From Cristatella mucedo (Eukaryota; Bryozoa; Phylactolaemata; Cristatellidae): 53,500 bases of DNA. Under the pieces are notes generated by a model. It was not told the DNA's origin. It ran no database searches and saw only the letters and a program-made list of their open reading frames with translations. Of the stretch, positions 10,846 through 21,950 are shown piece by piece; the first letter of the stretch is position 1; every line of letters starts with the position of its first letter. The DNA lies in assembly GCA_009760855.2 (NCBI GenBank), contig WPIO01000004.1:14341501-14395000 (forward strand), in the 5' to 3' direction. The position numbers and the translations under genes are program-made.

Positions 10846-12352
10846 AATCAAATTCTGAAGATGGCAGGACATAATCTTTTTTCAGGTGGATAAGTTAGAG
10901 AACTTTAACCTGGAATAACTTACAAGCAAATTATACTTTTATTTATTAGATTTATAGACATTTATTATATTGCAAATGAAAAAGGGAAATAGATCCACTA
11001 AGATTTATCCAAGTCCATAATTAAGTTTATAATGATAGCTGATTTGCTAGAAATAGATCCATGTTATTTCTAGAAACATTTTTAAGTAAAGCATAACTTC
11101 ATGCATGCTGGCCCGTGTGTCTGTTTGTGATCTTTTGGTCCTGCTTAAAAGGGTTATTTCATTTTTATGAGCTAATTCGGCTACTCATCAGCTAAGCTAG
11201 CTATTCAAATGCTGAACTAGCTGCTCAGCCGACAAAAATGACTTGAAGGCTTCGTATCGGTCTGCAGTGTGTGCTTGGTCAATGGAAGGAACTTATTTTT
11301 TTTTCTACATGCATGCAGCTAGAAAACATGTAACAAAAAATTAAAAATTTGATGATGAGGTTTTCCAAAAACGTGTGTAACTCGCAGCCAAGGCAGTTCT
11401 GCCGACTCTATCGGCTCGTACATCAGTCAATCCAGAGCCTCAAGCCAAGACTGACATGGAACTGAGTCTGGGAATAATCTGCTGTACACCTTTTGAAGAT
11501 AATAACTGGGCAATAAGACCTAGTCAAGCACTTGCATAACAAACAAAGTGTTCCCACTCTCGGAATTTGATGACTGTGCCTGCACCTACGTCTACACTGC
11601 ATGACGTTTCCATGCCGTATCCTCTATTGATAGGTAGACGCGATGATCTTACATTTTGCCACGTCACAGTTAGTAACTTGCACAGTCAATTGCTGCAGCT
11701 TCCCGCTGTCACTCATCACGTAGCCGACGGCTTCGGAAATAGGCGATTGCGTCCCACTTCCTTCTATCAAGGCCGGCTGTGCCTTTTCTTTTCTCCTCTT
11801 TGTGTGACACATTAACAGTATAAAAACGCATGCACCCACCAGAATTGATTCTACCAACTGCTGCAGCTAAAACCATCTTACTACGGTGTCGTAGAGAAGT
11901 CACTCGTAGATTCGTAGACTCGTAGTTCTTTGTCTCTACTTGAGGTGATTAGTATCAAGTAACAGTAACAGCTCTCCCCATCAGGCAGAGCAATCTTTGT
12001 TGTGATACTGGCATTGACATGGGTCTACGAACACTTGGTACAGACAACAGGTATCTTTTTTACAAGCACAACTATAACTTTAGGAGTTGCACAGAACGCT
12101 ATGAATCATGCTCTTGGTTCAGTAGATGTGTGCACTTTTCACAGAATTTTAACTTTGATCACACCAGTTTATTTTTGTAATTTAATTGTCAGTAGTAATT
12201 TAGTCATTACCAAAAACAAGACCCAGCCGATGGTGCACACAATCTAGGCAAACAGAACCTTAATGAATAATTTTATAACTGATGGATTCTAAGAATACTA
12301 TTTAGGGGGCAGGGCAATTTTTTGCCTCAGCTGCCAGGTCTAAATTAAAAAA

Positions 12353-12530
12353 TTAAATACTCGCTGATTCAACAGCCTCTTTTGTATAGCGATAGAAGAG
12401 CCTTGGCGGCTATCACCACCGCTTGCAGCTGCAATATAGGATCACCCACCGCAGGATTCGAACCCACGACCTCGGGAGCCAGGTCGTGAAAAGCAACCAC
12501 CTTACCTAGTTGGCCTTCACGGCTCACCAA
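12353..12530 (-). mobile_element. tRNA-derived SINE, family B
   Basis: On the minus strand: TGGTGAGCCGTGAAGGCCAAC, TAGGTAAGGTGG, CACGACCTGGCTCCCGAGGT, CGTGGGTTCGAATCCTGCGG box B, GGGTGATCCTATATTG, and the tail CGCTATACAAAAGAGGCTGT. A tRNA-like head and the same 3' block as 17127-17302. Confidence 0.85.
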
Positions 12531-12852
12531 TAGGGAAAAAACAATCGCCGACTTTTCTAAACATGATCTTGCAGCTATTCAGACATTTGTAAGAACATAA
12601 GACCACTTGAATCAGATTTCAGTATTGCCTACAAAGGTTGTCATTAAAAGCTAGCTCGAAACCTCTTGCAAGGTCCGTATTCCGACAAGTTCCAGTAATG
12701 AAGCAGGTTTGTCTAACGATCTCTCGTTTCAGCACATTTCGACTAAACACTCGATACGACAGAGAAAATAACACCACAGATTTTACCAGCCAGCATGCCG
12801 ACTAGTCAAAACCTTGCAGCTGACATGCAGTGTAATGCAATCAAATCAGTAC

Positions 12853-12978
12853 CGAGTTCGTGGGCCAGTACCACTTCAGCTTGGCCGTCGAGCAGTTGCT
12901 TGTTGGCTCTAGAGAATCTCGTAGTAAACCCACAATTAGTGAAGTTCACCTGTTCGTCCGGAAGCGGGGGAAACCGAT
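12853..12978 (-). CDS. ADAM17: ADAM17-like exon: first half of zinc motif (HELG)
   Basis: A 126-nt exon (phase 1 in, phase 1 out) with acceptor GTCGTTTTTCTCTTTTTGAAG and donor CTCG|GTACTG. It encodes YRFPPLPDEQVNFTNCGFTT, then RFSRANKQLLDGQ and AEVVLAHELG. The last Gly codon is completed by the next exon. AEVVLAHELG is the zinc-binding helix: both zinc-binding His-Glu-x-x-His positions straddle the intron. The stretch before it matches the 'x-N-x-G-(L/F)-T-(S/T)' segment of ADAM17. It has one extra Cys (NCG) where the human protein has Ser. Confidence 0.95.
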
Positions 12979-13155
12979 CTTCAAAAAGAGAAAAACGACG
13001 GCTGGCATGCGGATTTTCTTCAGGTGCTCTGTGTGCAGTAAGATAGAGCTACAGAAAGCAGTGGCTGATCAGACATGGTCATACAACCCACGGTCTAAGA
13101 AGAGCTAGGCAAGGCCGGTGAAGCCAGGCAGCCCAGTAGCTGATCAACGACTTAC

Positions 13156-13300
13156 AAGAGCTGCATATGCCTCCAGCATAGCCTTCGGTTGAAATAAATG
13201 CCATTCCGAGCACTCCATTGAACCCCATACGAGCAGTAAACAAATGCACGAGGCAGTAGTCGTAGAAAGAGTTTTGGTGGGCGGTTTCATTTGATAGTAT
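13156..13300 (-). CDS. ADAM17: ADAM17-like exon: catalytic core with CLVHLFT and GVLGMAF
   Basis: A 145-nt exon (phase 0 in, phase 1 out) with acceptor CTCGTGCTTTCAG and donor CTCTT|GTAAGT. It encodes ILSNETAHQNSFYDYCLVHL, then FTARMGFNGVLGMAFISTEG and YAGGICSS. The C-L-x-H-L-F-T block, the G-(V/T)-L-G-(M/L)-A-(F/Y) strand and the G-G-(I/V)-C turn are diagnostic of ADAM17 catalytic domains. The two Cys correspond to the family's structural disulfide positions. Confidence 0.95.
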
Positions 13301-13442
13301 CTGAAAGCACGAGAAGCTCGGTCAACCATATTTGTTGGCAATAGAGACATGCATATACGATGCCAATGCGGATAGTTCGATCTGCACACTTAGTTAATGC
13401 AAGATGGAGACACTGTGATAAGTCAACAGGTGCACCACGTCT

Positions 13443-13510
13443 AGTTACAGTGCTCACCTACGACAGGCACACCAAGCCTGGTTACGGTGCTCACCTACGA
13501 CTGGTACACT
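13443..13510. repeat. Two-copy tandem repeat, 36-bp period
   Basis: GTTACAGTGCTCACCTACGA occurs at about 13444 and again, with one change, at 13480. Confidence 0.8.
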
Positions 13511-14371
13511 AGAGAGGGACCTTCACAGCAGTATAGCTGCTGCTTTCATTTTAAGTTATATGAATGGGTCGCTAGATCGCATGTTAAAGTTGCAGCTGAA
13601 TGTGCACTACTGCTAGAGTGCAGGGATTTCAACGGCAGCAGAGCAGCGATCCTTTCTCTTGAATCATACATCGAAGTCGCGTTGGAACCCAGTACAGAAA
13701 CGACCAGTATATGTGCACCTGCCGGTCAAAGTTACTACTAGCCGACAGGTGCCTGGAGATCCGGGTTTCCTAGCCGAGCAGCAGCTACAATAACTAAGGG
13801 GCCCCATGATGTAGCTTTCCTGGCTCAGTTAAGAGAATAACAGAAGCAGAGGCGGTAGAGTATGACAGCAGTACAATGTTTTTTTTAATTTCTAGGCACG
13901 CTCTCTGCATTCCTCAACAAAGAAGCACAGCAAGTGAAATTGCATCCTCTCCTTGAGCAGCATGAAGGCACTCGCATCCTGTAAGAGGCCTAGGGCTGCT
14001 GTGAGAATGCCAGCAGGAAGCATGACTGCACTGTCAGTCTTACCTTCTGAGCACAGTAGCACGATGACCATTTTCGGGAAGACTTCCTGCTAGGAGGCTG
14101 GTATAGGACATTCCAAGCTTCATGGGTCACACGAACACAGCAACACTGAATGTGAGCTCCAACTCACTAACGACCGAAAGACTGACCACTAATTTAGCAA
14201 ATGCAGGACCACATGCATATACGGAATGTCATTGGAAATAAGTTTTCTAATCAACTTCAGTTCGAAAATGCAGCAGCTGAACATCTAGACCCAAACTCTA
14301 GCTTGCTAAGCTAGCCTGTAACTGCAATCAGTGGCATGGGCACAGCCCATAGAAAGCAAAATATAAAAATA

Positions 14372-15085
14372 AATCTAGGTCGTTTGGATAGCACCCTAAA
14401 GGAATTTATTCTCTATCCATACGCTTTATAATTGCCTGCATCAGAATCAGTAACTAAATGTTAGTCCCATACACAGTATCAAGCATGCAAATGCAAACGA
14501 GTATCATGCTTAGGCCAGCGTGTTAAAGCAAAACTAACGACACTCATTGTTACCATAAGTGACACCTCTGGCGATTAACGCATACTGACACATGCACAGG
14601 TACTCATACGAATCACTCCAACAAAAGACCGGTTCAGTGGGGCTTGGAAAAAATATTTAGGTGACGCTTTAAAGATGCAAGCTCATTGCAGGTAGTGACC
14701 ACAGCAGGAAGTGAGCGACAGACTTTTGGTGAATACGAGTCGAGTGGGCTCGATCCCCAGAAATATTTCAATAGTTAATTTAGTACAATTTAGAGCAGGT
14801 TATGGCAAGATGACTAGATGCTGAGGAGCAGGTTGTGCGAGAGCTCACTGGAGAAGCGAGCAGGTCGGATTAGTTGGCTGGAGGCAAGCAAGTGATGCGA
14901 CCTGAAAGAGACTGAGAGTTTTGAAATCGGTTCGAGCCTTGACAGGGAGCTGTGAAGCTCAGAAAGAAGTGGTGCGATGTGGTAGCAGTTGCCGTTGACG
15001 ACAGAGCAGACGAGCTGCTTGCTACCTGCAGCTGAATGCCAGCAGAACAGAAACAGTGTTGCAACTTGTGGGTCGTCGTCATATC
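14372..15085 (-). mobile_element. LINE 3' part, divergent subfamily
   Basis: Inverted 3' block (GATAGCACCCTAAAGGAATTTATTCTC), a UTR with repeated AAGCATGCAAATG, then decayed ORF2. It belongs with the copies at 18590, 42055 and 52705, which share the ATCATGCTTAG and GCGTGYTAAAGCAAA blocks. The coding part is too decayed for a safe protein reading beyond the shared layout. Confidence 0.65.
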
Positions 15086-16652
15086 ACTGAGTGGAGATGT
15101 TTTTGACTACCAAAGCACGGGTATGAGATCAAAAACTTGTCTAATGCATAACCGGAGTACTATGCATGAGGACGCTCTGCTGCCAACAAAAATCGATCAG
15201 CCGGCTTTGAAAAGAGAAAGAAACACTTTGGGCACAATCAGCTATAAGATCTGACAGATTGGTGGAGGCAGTGTGGTTTATTTTGCAATACAAAGTTGAC
15301 AGACAGACAGACAGAGCTAAGCCAGAGCTGCTACCCTAACCAAGTCGTGATTTATCAGAACACCATTGTGCACTCACAGTGAGATGTGCACTGGACTAGC
15401 TCGAATTCAGACTAAGCAGGTCACGTAAGAAAATGGTTTAATACTAGCTCAAAGTCAGACTAAGCAGGTCCTGTAAGCAAATAGTTTCATTCAACTGTGT
15501 GACTTTAAAGATATGCACTAATTTGCAGTAGCATGTCTCAGCAGTGCAGTTTGAGCAAGGTCTGAGCTAGAGCGCATGAGTCAGACCACCTGCCAGAGCA
15601 ATTGAGCCAGAACACCTGAGCCAGAGCACCTGCCGAAGTGTCTGAGCTAGAGCACCTGGGCTGCTTAAAGCAAAATAAGTCAGGTTGCTACGGCTCTCTC
15701 GAATGGTAACTCGAGTTGATCTTAGCAAGCTCTCACTGCAAACAATCTTTATTTCAAGAGTCACATCAGACGAAAGGGAACTAAGAGTGACACAAGATGA
15801 CGACATGCTTAACCTGAGCCACAAGGAGTAAGGAGTTAGTAAAGAGCCACCAGTCGATCACTCAGCAGCGTCAATGCCTAGGATTGCGGCTCGATTTCTT
15901 TCGGCTGACAATCGATACTGTACGTACATAGTAAGTTGTGGTGGTTACCGTTGCACGGCCTTTCGCCACTTGAGCCAGAGTGGGAAACAAGTGACAGTAT
16001 GAGCAGCTGAGCACCATGCTGACAAAAGCATTAATTTTGTAGGATGCGGGCCACAATTGCATGTGAGAGTCATTGAAAAGGCACAAACAATTGAAAGCCA
16101 GGCCTGGCACACAACCAAGGAGTTTCTGAATCTTATTTGCCTTTAGCCGATGAACGTGGCACTTGTCTTGTGGCAGCAAAATTTCTTGGGTTCCTCACAG
16201 GAAGCATGCAGGCAAAGAGATAAAAAATGTATGCACACATTAACATGCAGTCTAAATACTATCCACCATTTGTTATAGACACCAACTGGGGAAGGGCAGC
16301 AGACAGTGGCAACTGAGGGCTTCGATTCAACTTGCACTGGCTGCAAGGTAGCTAACGTCCAGGTGAGTGCAAAAACAGAACTTGTGGCACCGGCAGTGAA
16401 TTTTGTATGGTGCAGCCACAAGAAACGTGTGGAGGAAAGAGTCGCTCGGCAATTATCCAATTGCCGATGTTGAGAAAGCAGGTCAGCCCAAAGCAGGGCA
16501 TGGCACATCAAAGGGAAGCTTCGCAGAGAGAATGCCACATGGCGCCAGCACAGAACAGGAAGCTGAAAGAAGCCCTGCATTGCAGAGGCCGAGTGGCCTG
16601 CAGGACGGCTCGGTGATAGCAGCTAGAGCATAGTGCTCAAAGGCCAGCTCAC

Positions 16653-16733
16653 GTTCAAATAGTCGCTCGAGTCTGTCAGATTTTCTGAATTGTAGTGATA
16701 CTTGTCGCTGGATGGCTCCGTGTGCACTATCAC
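16653..16733 (-). CDS. ADAM17: ADAM17-like exon: catalytic domain, VHTEP...HYN segment
   Basis: An 81-nt exon of exactly 27 codons (phase 0/0) with a strong acceptor (GTGTCTCTCGCTTCCAG) and donor GAAC|GTGAGC. It encodes VIVHTEPSSDKYHYN followed by SENLTDSSDYLN. After the GFSIKK end of the preceding exon this gives the conserved strand I-x-(V/I)-H-x-x-P and the H-Y-N motif seen in ADAM17 proteases. It joins the next exon (13300) in phase 0. Confidence 0.88.
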
Positions 16734-16933
16734 CTGGAAGCGAGAGACACGCGAGCACATACAGCTCAGCCCTCTCGCCGGCATATGCGCAGAACACTAG
16801 AGCCACGGGCGGAGCGGCAGCGGCGGCTGTGACGACTGAGGCTGCCTCTAGAGCAACATCCTACGTGAGCCGATAGCGCTCATACGGTCACACGAATACA
16901 TGGACTAAGCGTATACTGCAACTACATAGGTCA

Positions 16934-17078
16934 TGAGCTGGTTTGGTCTAGCGGTTAAGGTGCTCGCCCCGACCAAGGTCTGACTGAGGTCGTGGGCTCG
17001 AGCCCCGAGGCATATGTGAAGCGCCTGAATAGAGATTTAGTTCTCTTAGGGTGCTATATAAATGAATTATATTTTATA
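16934..17078 (+). mobile_element. tRNA-derived SINE, family A (best-preserved copy)
   Basis: Box A TGGTCTAGCGGTTAAGG, box B GGTCGTGGGCTCGAGCCCC, then GAAGCGCCTGAATAGAGATT, TAGTTCTCTTAGGGTGCTAT and an AT-rich tail. The 3' block folds into the same hairpin as the LINE 3' ends here. Box A and box B spacing fits an internal RNA polymerase III promoter. Confidence 0.92.
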
Positions 17079-17109
17079 TTAATTATATATATGTTACACA
17101 TACATATAT

Positions 17110-17303
17110 ACATAAACAAATAAATAAATACTAGCTGATTTAACAGCCTCTTTTTGTATAGCGACAGAAGAGCCTTTCCGGCTATCACCATCGCTTGCAG
17201 TAGCGATAAAGGATCGCCCACCGCAGGATTCGAACCCACGACCTCGGGGCCGAGGTCGTGAAAAGCAACCGCCTTACCTAGTGAGCCACTAGGGCTCACC
17301 ATC
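17110..17303 (-). mobile_element. tRNA-derived SINE, family B
   Basis: Best family B copy. On the minus strand: TGGTGAGCCCTAGTGGCTCA, GGTAAGGCGGTTGC, GAGGTCGTGGGTTCGAATCC box B, GGGCGATCCTTTATCGC, GATAGCCGGAAAGGCTCTTC and CGCTATACAAAAAGAGGCTG. It lies tail to tail with the family A copy just left of it. An 11-bp inverted repeat with 2-bp spacer is at 17237-17260. Confidence 0.9.
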
Positions 17304-19010
17304 ACACATAGCATAGACCCAAGTGGAAGGCATGAAAAGCTGAAGATCGCTCAGATCGCACTCCCATTAATCAAAGCCCAGGGAAGGTCATTCACCGATG
17401 CATCGGTCACAGCGTGCTCAATAGTCCAGCTCTCCCTGCCTACACGGGCCAGCAGACTTGCCGGCGGCTGGCTAAGCTGGCCGATGCTTCCATCTTAAAA
17501 GCTAAGCCTGCTCCCGAGTTCAATAAAGTATTTCCATTAGGCAATTTCTCGAGGCTAGCCAGTGACACGAGTGATGGCTGCAAACCTACAAAGCCGTGTC
17601 AGCGTCGAAGCAAATCATGGGGCTGGTTGACCGAACCACGCTGAGGCAGCAGTGGACATAGGAGCAGCCCCCTCACAATGCCAATCCGCAGTAGTGCCAA
17701 GCGTATACGGCTCATCATTTTGATGCACATCGCACAAGTATGATAGGTAACTCTAATCCAAGCATTATCATTAAAGTCGTTACACCATGCACTCGAGGCA
17801 GCTGTGGCTAATATGTTTGTTCCTTCGGCATTCTACTGTTTCGTCTCGCAGATGATTAAGACTTAATGACGGCACCCGTTCAGCTTGTGACTGGATTGCA
17901 TCCTCCTTCCCCCAGCTGTCACTTCTACATAGGCAATGCAATACGACGGACATGACGACTTAGCCAGGTAGACGCCATTGTGTTTCCTCAGCACGATCGT
18001 CACCACATTCCGTGATCAACATAGAGGCATGGAGTAGAGGCCAGCTGGCACTGGCTGCCCTAGGACCAATCTGAATGGGTGCATGTGCCGGTCCAAGCTG
18101 CCTGTCATATCAATTAACCTTCTAATGGTTGACTGCTTGGGGAAAGGTAAAGGTCTGGCCCTTCCTCGACTAAATATTGGCTACACGAACGTTTGTTAAT
18201 AATGGAAAACTATCACGACAAGATTAGAACTGGAGCAGTTGCACCGAAGAAGCAGCAAAGGGGCTGCTATGGAAGCAAATTTTTGAAGAGCAGGCAGCAA
18301 AGGTAAGATAGCATGGGAAGGGAGGAAGCAGCAAAGCGTCTGGCGCTGCGGCCAAAGTAGGCATCGCAATAGCGCCCATGACCTAAGGCCGACAGTGCAG
18401 AGCCAGCAGACCATCTTTCATGACATCAAGAGATAGCCAGTAGACCTGTCGCGATAGTACCAAAAAATAAGCTAGCAGGCTACTACAGTTGCACTCAGCA
18501 TCCTGCCAGAGTTTCGGGCCAGAAGCAATTCATTGGGTAGCTACTAACGACATGCTACGGAAACTCAATGTTTGGAAATAAATAACAATATTAATAATAG
18601 GCCTTATTATAGCACCGTAAACAAATTTAGTCTCGATTCAGGTGCCTTACAACTTGCTGTAAGAGAAGCAGTAACCAATTGCTAATATAAAGCAAGGTTT
18701 CCTGGGCAAGCATGCAAAGTCATGCAATTATAATGCTAAGAAAAGCATGCAAAATACACGTCAGAATCACGGCTGCTGGTTGGTGAGACTACCGGTTAGC
18801 AACACTTACGCCATCATGCACAGGTAAGCAAGGCACATCGGAATGAAATATAGGTCCACTGTGGTGCTTAAGCATGAATCTGTTGTCCTTAGTCGTTTAT
18901 TGCACAGCTTCGTAACAAACAACTAAGCAAATAATTCACTCGGACAGAGCAAAGGCTATGTGGTACAGGTAGGTTTTAAGCTTCTTTTTGAATGTCATCA
19001 AATAACCACG

Positions 19011-19148
19011 TTATGCTTATTGGCATTCTGCATGATACCACTAACGGTTAATCAGTTAATCATCCTTCCTTTACTGAATATGAAATGAGCCTAGAAAGAG
19101 ATTAAGCTCTCTGAGGGTGCTATACAAATGCATTATTATTATCATGAT
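19011..19148 (+). mobile_element. Nested LINE 3' end with target-site duplication
   Basis: Short 5'-truncated LINE 3' end (GCCTAGAAAGAGATTAAGCT, CTCTGAGGGTGCTATACAAA, then ATTATTATT). ATCAAATAA flanks it on both sides (left about 19002-19010, right about 19150-19158), the duplication expected from target-primed insertion. Confidence 0.82.
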
Positions 19149-19198
19149 CAAATAAGGATGGCGTTGACGTGATGTCAGTCGGTAGTGAGTTCCAAGCT

Positions 19199-19324
19199 TA
19201 ATAATAATAATAATAATAATAATTCACTTGATAAAGTGCCCTCAGAGAACTTAATCTCTCTCTAGGCGCTTTACATTTGCTGTAAAGTGAAATGCATTTG
19301 GGACAATACGGGCTGATGGCATGG
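19199..19324 (-). mobile_element. Nested LINE 3' end
   Basis: (AAT)n tail at 19201-19223, then CACTTGATAAAGTGCCCTCAGAGAACTTAATC and the first part of the UTR. Inserted into the older LINE, whose ORF resumes at GGATTTGAACTTGG. Confidence 0.8.
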
Positions 19325-20271
19325 TAACTGAAGGATTTGAACTTGGTTAGGGCTAAGTAATCGACGGGTCAAAAGAGTGGGTGGTATGAGACGGGAGCCT
19401 GAAGTGAAACGAATTTAGATAGGCAAGTCGTAGCAAGATTATGGGTGACCTAAAGGTGAATGTAGAATCTTGAAGTCGATATACTGCTTGATCTGAAGCC
19501 AGCACAGACTGCTGTGCAGCCGGGTAATGTGGCAGTTTCGGCATAACGAGAGTTAAGCCTTGCTGCCGAGTTTTGCACCAATTATGTGTTGCGGTGAGCT
19601 GACTGATGGCTGCTTATCTCAGGCTCCTTAGCAGATTTGTGCGACCACAGCTTATCGGCTGAAACCAAAGCAGATTATGATTTAAAAGTGATACAGAATT
19701 TTATAATCTCCTTGAAAAGAGCTGTACAGCGATTTGAGGTTAAGACAGAGCTCACACAGTTAGCCGTGATGCGTGAACAGCCGGTGCAAAGCAGTGCTGA
19801 CCAATGCCTAGCACCCCACCGAGCAAAGGATGCACTTTGAGAATTCGTTTGCGATTCGACTATTTAAAGCCTAGCCCATAATGAAAAATACCACCAACAA
19901 CGAAGATGAGGAGTTTGGAGATCAAGTTTAATTGTTCTTTTTCAGGGCTAAAAATTTAAGGAACCAATATTATTCTAGCTACAGCATCTGCTAGGCATTG
20001 TTCTACTGCAGTGTCTGGACGCGAAAGAGGTGCACAAATGATTTATCAGAAGATAAAACTAACACATGTCTAGCTTGAAAATTCAGCATTTAGGTTACTA
20101 GGGAAAACTTAGATGACTTCATACTGTGCCGAAGCAGCATAATTATCAGTCTAAAAAAGGGAGCACACATACTAGCAACTGACTTCCAAAGGAAGTGAAC
20201 AATCAATTCGACATGTCCTATGCAAGAAAGACCCACACAAACTGCTGACAAGGCCTTTGCCAATTACTGAC

Positions 20272-20358
20272 CTTTTTGATAGAAAAACCCATGTTTACAA
20301 AGCCATCACCAAAATCAGTTGATCGAAATATCTTGTCCACACGGCTGATCATATCGAT
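20272..20358 (-). CDS. ADAM17: ADAM17-like exon: catalytic helix A and strand
   Basis: An 87-nt exon (phase 0 in and out) encoding IDMISRVDKIFRSTDF then GDGFVNMGFSIKK. Joined to the preceding TNQM it matches the 'TN-x-x-I-x-x-(L/M)-I-x-RVD-x-I-(Y/F)-R-x-T' helix of ADAM17 residue for residue, followed by the G-F-x-I-x-(K/E) strand. The acceptor is TTTGCATGTCGTATGTAG. The donor AAAAAG|GTCAGT is acceptable. Confidence 0.93.
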
Positions 20359-20854
20359 CTACATACGACATGCAAAGCAATCAAGAAGTGTTTCGTCACG
20401 TGCATGCTTTAGCATGCTCTTTTCAGAAAAGCAGACACTATGAACATGTACACCAAAGCTAGCGCTCCACTGCGATTTATTAGGAAACAGGGCCAGGCCG
20501 TGAACCACCCTTGGCTCCAAAAGACACGGCTGCACCAGTCACCAAGTATTCAAACATACTTGTAATGTAATTGATCTAACTTTGTCGGTAAAGGATTTGC
20601 GGCTTCTAGCCTATCGGCATCACTGAACGATTTGGCCGCAATTTTTAATCGATCCTTATTCCTGTTTCAGAGTAAATCTCTCCTTCGTGCACTTGTCTGC
20701 TGCATATATCAACGTCAGAAAAATTGCTATCCGTTAATCATATGTCTGGCACGGAGATTTATGTGTACAAATATAGATGCCACTATAAACCTGTACAGTG
20801 TGTTTATTTAAACATAGATACACACGCAGGCACATATTTATGTATATCATCAAC

Positions 20855-21860
20855 TTCCAGCCATTGCAGTACTCTCGAAGCAGCCTTTTGAATCGATTGT
20901 CTTTGTCTCATGCGAAAACAAGCAGGCTACCGATGGTGGCGGTAGTCTATCGCCCACCAGGTACCCAATTCTCCTTTAACTCAGATTTCTCCGATCTCAT
21001 TTCGATTATGTGTGCAAGAAATCGATCCTTCCTCGTTATGGGTGATTTCAACGTTCACTTTGATAACTTATCTGACGCTTTCAGCACCGAATTTCGTGCA
21101 TTGACTTACTCATTGTCTCTTGTGGCTCATGTGCACGGCCCTACTCACATCAAGGGTCACACACTCGACCATATTTTCTCACACAACTGCACTTTGTAAT
21201 CACCAATTATTACAAAATCCTGCTTATCTGACCACATATAGATCTCACTCAATCTACAGTGTGTGCCCACATCCTCCTCTAAAATAACCTGTGAATCGCG
21301 AAAACTCAAGACCCTTGACATCGATGCTGTCCGTGCGAGAATATCTGCTTTGCCTCTGCTGCTCAGTCCTCCCTCCGATCTGTCATCATTGGTAGATAGC
21401 TACAACACGACACTAGCTGACACGCTCGACGAGTTTGCACCTCTGACAAAGCGCACTGTGCGCCCCCGCCCAGACGGCCTATAGTTTACCGTAAAATGTT
21501 TACAGTAAAAGTGATACCACAACCTGACTTTAGCATAGGCTATGCAACAGGCTTTAATTCTAGCAAATTGGAAGCAATACAGACCTTTTAGTATGGGGCT
21601 CAAATTTGCCGTTTCCGGATTTAGCTACTCATTGTAGATAGTGTAAACATCCAATTCAATACATTTTGCACGGCAATAGACACAGGAGACCAATGGAAGT
21701 GTTCTGCTGGTTCAGACTAGCAGTCCAGCAATCCGTCCCAGGTCCCTCTCGTCTCATGATATACTCAAATCCTCTTGCCACTGTCATTGCTTAGCATAAT
21801 ATATGCTTTATATTCAATGCAGATGGCATTCAGCTCAACTTATGCTTCGATGCTTCCAAC
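20855..21860 (+). mobile_element. LINE ORF2: endonuclease and start of RT, decayed
   Basis: The plus frame reads MVAVVYRPPGTQFSF, FLVMGDFNVHFDN and HVHGPTHIKGHTLDHIFSHN. These are the apurinic/apyrimidinic-type endonuclease motifs of CR1/L2/Jockey elements (YRPPG, GDFN, HTLDHI). A later piece reads LDEFAPLTKRTVRPRPDG, the linker before RT, and near 21815 FNADGIQLN is a decayed YADDTQLY-type RT motif. Frameshifts and stops make it inactive. The element continues at 21951. Confidence 0.88.
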
Positions 21861-21950
21861 AATAATAATGATAATACATTTGCACAGCATCTTCAGAGAA
21901 CTCGATGTCTTTCTAGGCACTTTACATATGCTGTAAAGGACGCATTATTG
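21861..21950 (-). mobile_element. LINE 3' end nested in the RT-encoding LINE
   Basis: AATAATAATGATAATAC tail, then TTCAGAGAACTCGATGTCTTTCTAGGCACTTTACATATG. It interrupts the RT domain: the host frame resumes with ELTTFTLG or, in frame, TDDIHTW just downstream. Confidence 0.8.

Larger units (their letters stand above)
18590..19598 (-). mobile_element. LINE 3' part, interrupted by two younger LINE 3' ends
   Basis: An inverted 3' end (TTATTATAGCACCGTAAACAAATTTAG...), UTR and ORF2 C-terminal remnants, including a minus frame reading SDQAVYRLQDSTFTFRSP in the 19.4-19.5 kb part. The element is split at about 19011 by a plus-strand LINE 3' end and at about 19199 by a minus-strand one; the host resumes at about 19147-19198 and 19325-19598. 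Confidence 0.75.

Noticed and set aside
13880-13995. Minus-strand DASAFMLLKERMQF frame after a good CTCTTACAG acceptor
   Set aside because: It looks like the segment already encoded by exon 13300, and has no usable donor or matching phase.
16934-17303. Functional tRNA genes
   Set aside because: Box A and box B are present, but the body, multi-copy nature and AT-rich tails show SINEs; no cloverleaf with an intact acceptor stem.
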